This document shows positions 58,201 through 64,000 of a stretch of DNA of 64,000 nucleotides, in pieces. A program made the translations under genes and the position numbers. Source of the stretch: Sesamum alatum (Eukaryota > Streptophyta > Magnoliopsida > Lamiales > Pedaliaceae); NCBI GenBank assembly GCA_034509735.1, contig JACGWO010000003.1:42950873-43014872 (forward strand). Direction: 5' to 3'. The notes beneath the pieces were generated by a model. The model worked only from the letters and a program-made list of their open reading frames with translations. It searched no databases and was not told the DNA's origin. Position 1 is the first letter of the stretch; each line of letters starts with the position of its first letter.

Positions 58201-60884
58201 TGAAACTAAGTATATCATACAAGAAAATCCTTACCCTCTTTGGCAAATTTGCTAATCATTCGGTTGCCTACTGACTTGCCGACTTCGGTTTTAAGCAACA
58301 ATTCAAGTTTTTCTTTCATCTTTGTTTCACTTCGAGTTGCCAAACAAAGTGTCAGCATCAGCTCAACTGCCACAGCTCCAGACTGGTCCAGGGACTCAAA
58401 CCAGTTTTCATATTCTTGCAATCTGCTACTTCGCTCATTCATAGTCATGAAAAATGTCTGAACAAATGGAACACCCTCAAATGTTTCACTTGCACTCAAC
58501 TCCTCCATTAGTTGTTCTACTTCTCTTAGCATGCCTTCCTTGCAATAGACTTTCATGACTGTCATGAAAAGTTCCTCATTTAGCTCAATTTTATCGTTCC
58601 TGATCTGGGCAATAAAAGATTTTGCCTTCTCATACAACCCATGTCTCAGATACATATTGAGCATATCTTTACAAGAACTGCCATCAGGAACTCCAGCCTT
58701 AGATAGAGCCTCATATGCAACTTCTGCAGATGCAACATCCCCCTTCACTATATAGCATTGTAACAGTACAATGTATGAAAATCTTGAGTATGAAATGTTA
58801 TTTCTTTTCATTTGTTCCATTACATCCAAAGCTTTCTCAAAATTCCCGAAATTGAGATGGACTTGTGCCATTGTTGTATATGTCTTTTCATCACTAAGTT
58901 GGCCCAATCTCTCAATTTCTGAAAAGGTCTTTTGTGCATCTTCATAAAGACCCAATTTACTATATATACGGATCAGTAAGCCATAAATTACTTCATCTGC
59001 AATAACACCATACCTCTCCATTTCAGTGAAAAGTGAGCAGGCTTTTGAATAATCTGCAGTTCTGTAGTACAATGCCAGGAGTGAAGCGCACGTGAAATTG
59101 CTGGGCACTATTCCGAGGGATCTCATATCTTCATAGAGATGAACGGCTTCATCTTTGTCACCATGTTTGGAGCTTAAACTGATCAGAAGGCTATAAGTCG
59201 ACTCTTCAGGCACAAAACCCAAATTCTTCATCTCATTAAATGTCTTCAAAGCTTCGTCACCCATCCCTCCTTTCACAAATGAGCCAATGACAACTGTATA
59301 AGTAAAATGATTTGGGGCCACCCCTTTATCAACCATCTGCCTCCAGACATATATAACATCACTATGAAGTGATTTCTTCTGCAAAGATGATAGCATGAAA
59401 TTGAAGACAGCAGTTGAAGGCATTATCCCTCTCTCCTGTATAGCAGAATAAAATGAAAGCATTGCCTTATGCCGGCCCCATCTGGCATACGAACACAGCA
59501 TGGTTCCACAAGCAACCTCATCAGGTTCACATCCTGCTTCAAGCATCTCCAAGAAAGTCTCTTCAGCAAGCTTAATTTTTCCAACTTGGCCATATGCACG
59601 GAGAACAATTGTGTAGACTATAACACTTGGCCGATAGCTCAACTGTTATGGCATAAATCTACATTATACCAAATTAATATCTATAATATATGAAAAAAAT
59701 TGTGTAGGTCAAAGAAGTTGATAGCTAAAACAATCTTCGAAACAGAGCAGCACTTTGCATCTAAAACAGTATCTCTAAAATATAATTCTTGCACAATGAA
59801 TTAAAAGCAAACATGTGCCAAGGTGAAAAGCTAAAAACTTCTGTCCAACACATATACTTTGGTCCTTCCCGGTCCCAGAAATTAACTGATGCAGAAGTGT
59901 AAAGAAATCATAAAGTACTGATTCAAAGTCTATATTCATTTCAACTTCAAATCAAGGCAGAACCAAAATAAAAAACTAGTGGCCAAAGAAAGGAAAAGAA
60001 GCAAGAAACAATGATCCTAATGAAAACTTCATTCTACCTAGCTCTTAAATAAATCAAAAAGCAAAGGAGTAACCACAAACCATATATGGGACAACTAAAG
60101 AAGCCAAGTTAGCGGAATTGTCAGCTGAAATGAACCATTTTTCTCACAATCATATTATTTTAACAGCTTATGTCTTGGTTTGAAAACAAAAACAAGCTTC
60201 AGACTGAGCCCAAACTAGTTCAATTTCAAACTTCTCCGAATTAATATTTGAGTTGCATCCGAAACAAAAGTATAAACTATCAAATGCCCAATAAAAGCAT
60301 TCAGTTGACATAAGCATAGCCTTACAAGAAGAAAGAAAAACAACCTGCAATTTCATCCAAGCAAAGAAGTCTCTAACTTGACGCCAACTTCTCTGTTCCT
60401 TCAGAACCACACACATCTCTCGAAAACTAAGCTTGGCAACAAAAGAACCCATCACTTCTCTCATATCATATTCCCCTTCGCGCAACCCTGAAGTGCTCCT
60501 CACCCGCTTAATCGCCGCGACAACGTGGCGGCCATACAAATGCCCATTCCTATCGTCTTCCAAATACTGCACCATCTGTTCAGGAGTGCGTTTGATCCAC
60601 TTGGGAGTCTGCACACGCGAGCCTTGGTTTCGCCTCAACACGCTCAAGTACTGGGCTTTGGCTTTGATTATGCGGCGGGCGTTATCGTCTGACAGTGGGT
60701 TCTTGGGGTGTTTGGATTTCGGTTTTGGTTTGTTGAGGTCTTTGGGGTTGCCGGAGCTGAGGGTCCAGGGGTCCGGTTTCAGGCAGCAGAGAATTGTGGG
60801 CGCTGGCGGTCTTCTAAGCTTATGGGTTTTGGGAGGTCGATTTAACGAGGATGAGTGGAGAAACGAGGATTTTAGGGACTCCAT
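55255..60884 (-). CDS. EMB976: P-class PPR protein, EMB976 (At5g27270)-like
   Basis: Eight exons on the minus strand: 60884-60345, 59642-58235, 58119-57808, 57083-56979, 56897-56810, 56705-56587, 56208-56144, 55812-55255; 3,195 nt, 1,064 aa, with all phases consistent. A basic Pro-rich organelle-targeting N-terminus (KTHKLRRPPAPTILCC) and a conserved leader (RTPEQMVQYLEDDRNGHLYG) precede about 20 P-type PPR motifs (for example VIVYTIVLRAYGQVGKI, FTYTVVIGSFVKGG, QTYNTMISVYGRGR, KTYTNMICHYGKAG). There is no E or DYW domain, so it is a P-class factor, expected to bind and stabilise or process organellar RNA. Multiple introns are unusual for PPR genes but are shared with EMB976 as I recall it; that gene is needed for embryo development. 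Its neighbour, SMG9, starts head-to-head 522 bp away. Confidence 0.92.
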
Positions 60885-61406
60885 TTCAATTCATGGAAGA
60901 CCTCCCTACAGAATAAAGCTTCGACTTCGAGCAAGGAAGACGGATTTGAATGCGAGTGATTGTGGTGGTGAAATTTGGCTCCATTTTCAACCGAAATTTG
61001 TCGATGGTGGGCTGGATAGAACAAGCCCACATGTTTGGGCTAATATCTGCTGGCTATCCAAACCTAAGAGTGTAAACCGATCAATCTCTGATATAGATAT
61101 ACATCAGTGGGTCGATGGTCCAAACCTTTTTGAGAAACTTGCTGCATCATCCCAATAAAGGGCGTCCCCTTTTCTAGTGAGCCACAACAATTAGCTCGAT
61201 CAAGAAACTGGAGAGTGGAGGAGACTATCTTTCAAATTTCAATCAGAGTTTTCTGCGCTCTAACAAATTAAAGTTCGTCTTCTATTCTTGAAACATTATT
61301 ACTGTGTTTCTCAATTTTCTGCATCTCATGAGAGTGCTCGCACACAGTATTTACTACTGTAGTACTTTACGCAGTTGATCGTTGAGAAAATATTCTACTC
61401 CAACTT
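60885..61406. promoter_or_regulatory. Putative bidirectional promoter EMB976/SMG9
   Basis: Only 522 bp separate the start codons of the two divergent genes, so both promoters and 5' UTRs must fit here. No clear TATA box on either strand, which suits housekeeping genes. Confidence 0.55.
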
Positions 61407-64000
61407 ATGGCCGGGAGTGGTGGCAGCGCTTCCTCAAACCCAAGCCCAGCTCCAAAAATCTTGTTAGCAAAGCCTGGACTTGTCACCTCCAGCAAATTCA
61501 ATCGAGGCGGCGGCAGCGGCAGCGGCAGCGGCGGACCTGACGATGATGCCACGGCGCTCCGCTCACGTCTTCCATCTATTGGTTCTCTCAACCTCCTTTC
61601 AGACTCTTGGGATTTCCAGATCGATCGATTTTTACCTGTCCGTAGTCTCTCTTTCTTTCTATTGGTTCTTTAATACATGCACTAACGCTTGTAGTGGGGA
61701 TGTCTTTTCGCTGATTTTCTCTTTCTGGGTTTGCAGTTTTTAACGGATAACACTGAGTTCACCGTGGTGGGTGTAATTGGTCCACCGGGTGTGGGAAAGT
61801 CAACTATTCTGAACGAAATTTACGGGTTTGATTCCACCTCACCTGGTATGCCTGTATAGTATGTGCTACTCTAGTCGTTTTCTATGGTCCAGTTTGGAAC
61901 TTGGCGCTTTGTCATTGAGTTATATGTCGGAATGAATGTGCAAACTTTGGAAAACATGTGTTTCGGAAGGGGCAGTAAAGTGCAAGCTGTTAATATTACA
62001 TGCATACGGGTTAATCCTCTTGAATACAATCAGAATGTTTGGAAGTCGAAGTTTCTTTTGTAGTTCTGTAATATTATGGAGAGGTGTTGGGATGCAAATT
62101 GTTAGTCTAGTGAGAGAGGTGGCTGAATTTCAATCCTTTGGCAGGAATGCTTCCTCCTTTTGGCTTGGAATCAGAGGAAACAAAGGCAATGGCTAGGCAC
62201 TTTACTGTAGGAATTGAGCCTAGGATTTCCTCCGAAAGGATCATACTTCTTGATACCCAGGTTGTGTACTCCTTTTGGTTCTTCGATAACTTTTTTATTG
62301 TGAAGTAATACGGTTGCTTCTGAGTTTCAAATTTGCCTGTTATTTATGATGTGCAGCCTGTGTTTAGTCCTTCAGTTTTAGCAGAGATGATTAGGCCTGA
62401 TGGGTCATCTACAGTCTCAGTAATAAGCGGTGAATCCTTATCCGCAGAGCTAGCTCATGAGATGATGAGTATCCAGGTAACTGCTTAGGCAAGTTAACCC
62501 TGAGACTTCAGCTTAATGCTTGTATTATGTCACACAAAAACTGGCAAGTTTTATGATTTGTTTCATGTCATATGATTCTAAGCATTTACTAAAGCCATTA
62601 TCAAATCCTTGATGGAGTAATGTTTTCTATGCAAGGAAAAATTCTAGCTTGGCGTTCTGCTTTCATCCATTTGCAACATACTCATTGTGGTTTCCGAGGG
62701 AGTTCATGATGCTAGCATGTGGCGTTTGATGTTGACGGTAGTCATATCTTCCCCTTATATGTGCGGCCTTTTCATAAGTAAAACAATATTCTTTTGACAG
62801 TGGTCTTTCATTAGGTTTGGTTTTTCTATTTTTTTTTCATTTTTTAATAATTTAGAGCTAGTTTATGCTTATGAGCTATTAAGACTGTAAGCACTTTGTT
62901 CAACTCCAGTTTTAGAAATTTATGCATGTAACTTAGGTACCTCTTTGTCTATTTCATGCCCAGTTTGAGTGTTTCTTCCCTATCTGTTATTCAAATGCTT
63001 TTGTCTCCATTATTTGACTATTTATAACCCACCTTGAGGGGGCCTGCCTTCTTGAGCTTTTGGCTTGTAGTATTCTTTTTATGTTGAAAATACTGCGAAG
63101 CGACATATTTAATTCATTATGAACCAGCAGCTTTTACGGATATTTCATGCTACTCTTAATGCGTTTATTTTGGTTGTCCTTTTGGTTTTAAATGGATGCA
63201 TCAACTTATTTTCTCTCCGCTAGTATTATTCTCAGCCTCTTATTCTGTGACATGACTGTCCTCAAGCAGGTGGATTTGTTGAAACATGGCATTCCTGATC
63301 CATCTTCTGTAACATTTTCTCATCCACAGAGTTCCACTATGAACTCTGATAAAGATAACCTTAACAAACCCCTGGAGAGCGGAGATGAATACATTGCTGC
63401 TCCAATTTTTGTGCATACAAGGTGAATTTCGCAAATCCAATTTCCTTTGGAATTAATGTTGCAAATGAAGCAGAAATATTTAGTAGCTGGCAGCAAGCAC
63501 ATCTACTAGTTTGTTTATAATTGGAACTTTGGATACCCTGTTTCACTGGTTCTGTTCAAATTGCTACACATATTGACTCACTATCAAAGAATAGTATCGT
63601 GACAAATGTGTGTTCAATTGAATTAAATTGGTAGGATGGAAATCTTGTTTGCGGTATTTTGACATGCATGAAAGTGCTTACATAGGTGCTCTTTTATCTT
63701 GTAGGCTACGTGACCGAGACACTACACCACACAATTTTCTGCAGATGAAGAAGGCACTTGGACAGTGTTTCAGTTCTTCTTCATTTACAAGATCAGGAGG
63801 CCAAGATGCATCAAAAGATGCTCGCACTTCTGCTGAAGCTCATAATGATTTAGACACCAACCTGAAATTGTTTCTTGTTCCATCCAAGGGTAAAGATGGT
63901 TCCTCAAGGCCACAGTATGAAAGCTATGTCTCTGCGCTGTGGAAGTTAAAGGATCAGGTTAGCTTGATTTAAAGTAATTCTTACCCTAAGACACTTGTAT
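61407..64000 (+). CDS. SMG9: SMG9-like nonsense-mediated decay factor (partial at right edge)
   Basis: Seven exons visible: 61407-61637, 61737-61845, 62145-62260, 62357-62476, 62648-62737, 63270-63421, 63705-63957, in phase, giving the first 357 residues; the gene continues past the window. The Gly/Ser-rich start is followed by a G-domain-like fold: FTVVGVIGPPGVGKSTILNE (Walker A, about residues 83-102), ERIILLDTQPVFSPSVLAEM, CNILIVVSEGVHDASMWRLM, an insertion rich in Ser/Asp, and LKLFLVPSKG. These blocks align by eye with animal SMG9, which pairs with SMG8 to control the SMG1 kinase that phosphorylates UPF1. Unlike animal SMG9 as I recall it, the P-loop here reads as a full GxxxxGKS. Exon 2 onward was joined through short exons, supported by good splice sites. 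Confidence 0.88.

Noticed and set aside
60433..61158. 241-codon plus-strand ORF overlapping EMB976 exon 1
   Set aside because: It runs antisense to a well-supported coding exon and its other half lies in the promoter; no family resemblance.

Overview
This window is nuclear DNA from a flowering plant, almost certainly a eudicot. Genes have several to many short GT-AG introns, intergenic DNA is AT-rich, there is an intron-containing plant-type tRNA-Tyr, and the mobile elements are typical plant families (Ty3/gypsy Tat-like LTR element, MULE-type MITEs, Tourist, pogo/Lemi-like and hAT-like elements, a tRNA-derived SINE). I cannot name the species; an asterid such as a Lamiales member is only a guess.

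Layout. 1-1954: intergenic with a foldback repeat. 1955-4615 (-): plastid protein-kinase-like protein. 5762-7568 (+): class A1 heat shock factor, with a 431-bp MITE in its proximal promoter. 8780-11005 (-): single-exon DYW-type PPR protein resembling OTP81/QED1. 12376-14853 (+): RRM protein of the BPA1 (binding partner of ACD11) family. 15787-15873 (+): tRNA-Tyr. 16768-19509 (-): peptidyl-tRNA hydrolase 2. 20597-25320: complete 4.7-kb non-autonomous LTR retrotransposon. 25326-30169: gene-free, repeat-rich DNA with a SINE, a 1.1-kb palindromic MULE-type element and a smaller foldback. 30170-32232 (+): TOM1-like (TOL) ESCRT-0-type protein. 33672-37709 (+): GT47 exostosin-family glycosyltransferase. 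39443-43545 (+): cellulose synthase-like D. 44247-44963 (+): fasciclin-like arabinogalactan protein. 45319-45942: decayed pogo-like transposon. 46272-50692 (+): ATAD3-type mitochondrial AAA ATPase. 51187-54395 (-): complex I subunit NDUFS6 with an hAT-like insertion in intron 1. 55255-60884 (-): P-class PPR protein like EMB976. 61407 to the right edge (+): NMD factor SMG9, partial.

The gene order kinase-like / HSFA1 / BPA1 / PTH2 / TOL / GT47 / CSLD / FLA / ATAD3 / NDUFS6 matches, as I recall it, Arabidopsis chromosome 5 around At5g16810-At5g16930 and its chromosome 3 duplicate (HSFA1e, CSLD3, AAA ATPase, NDUFS6). The window is therefore a conserved eudicot synteny block enlarged by transposons, not a functional cluster. 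The genes are ordinary housekeeping, development and stress genes acting in different compartments.

I see no convincing undescribed biological system among the host genes. The most interesting object is the LTR element. It has intact LTRs and a target-site duplication, a gag region broken by in-frame stops and a frame change, an array of exactly 29 units of 27 bp coding an acidic proline-rich repeat, no pol, 48-bp subrepeats, and a 256-codon antisense ORF just before the 3' LTR. That architecture points to a Tat-lineage element reduced to a TR-GAG-like form. All exon boundaries below were read by eye from splice signals and protein continuity.
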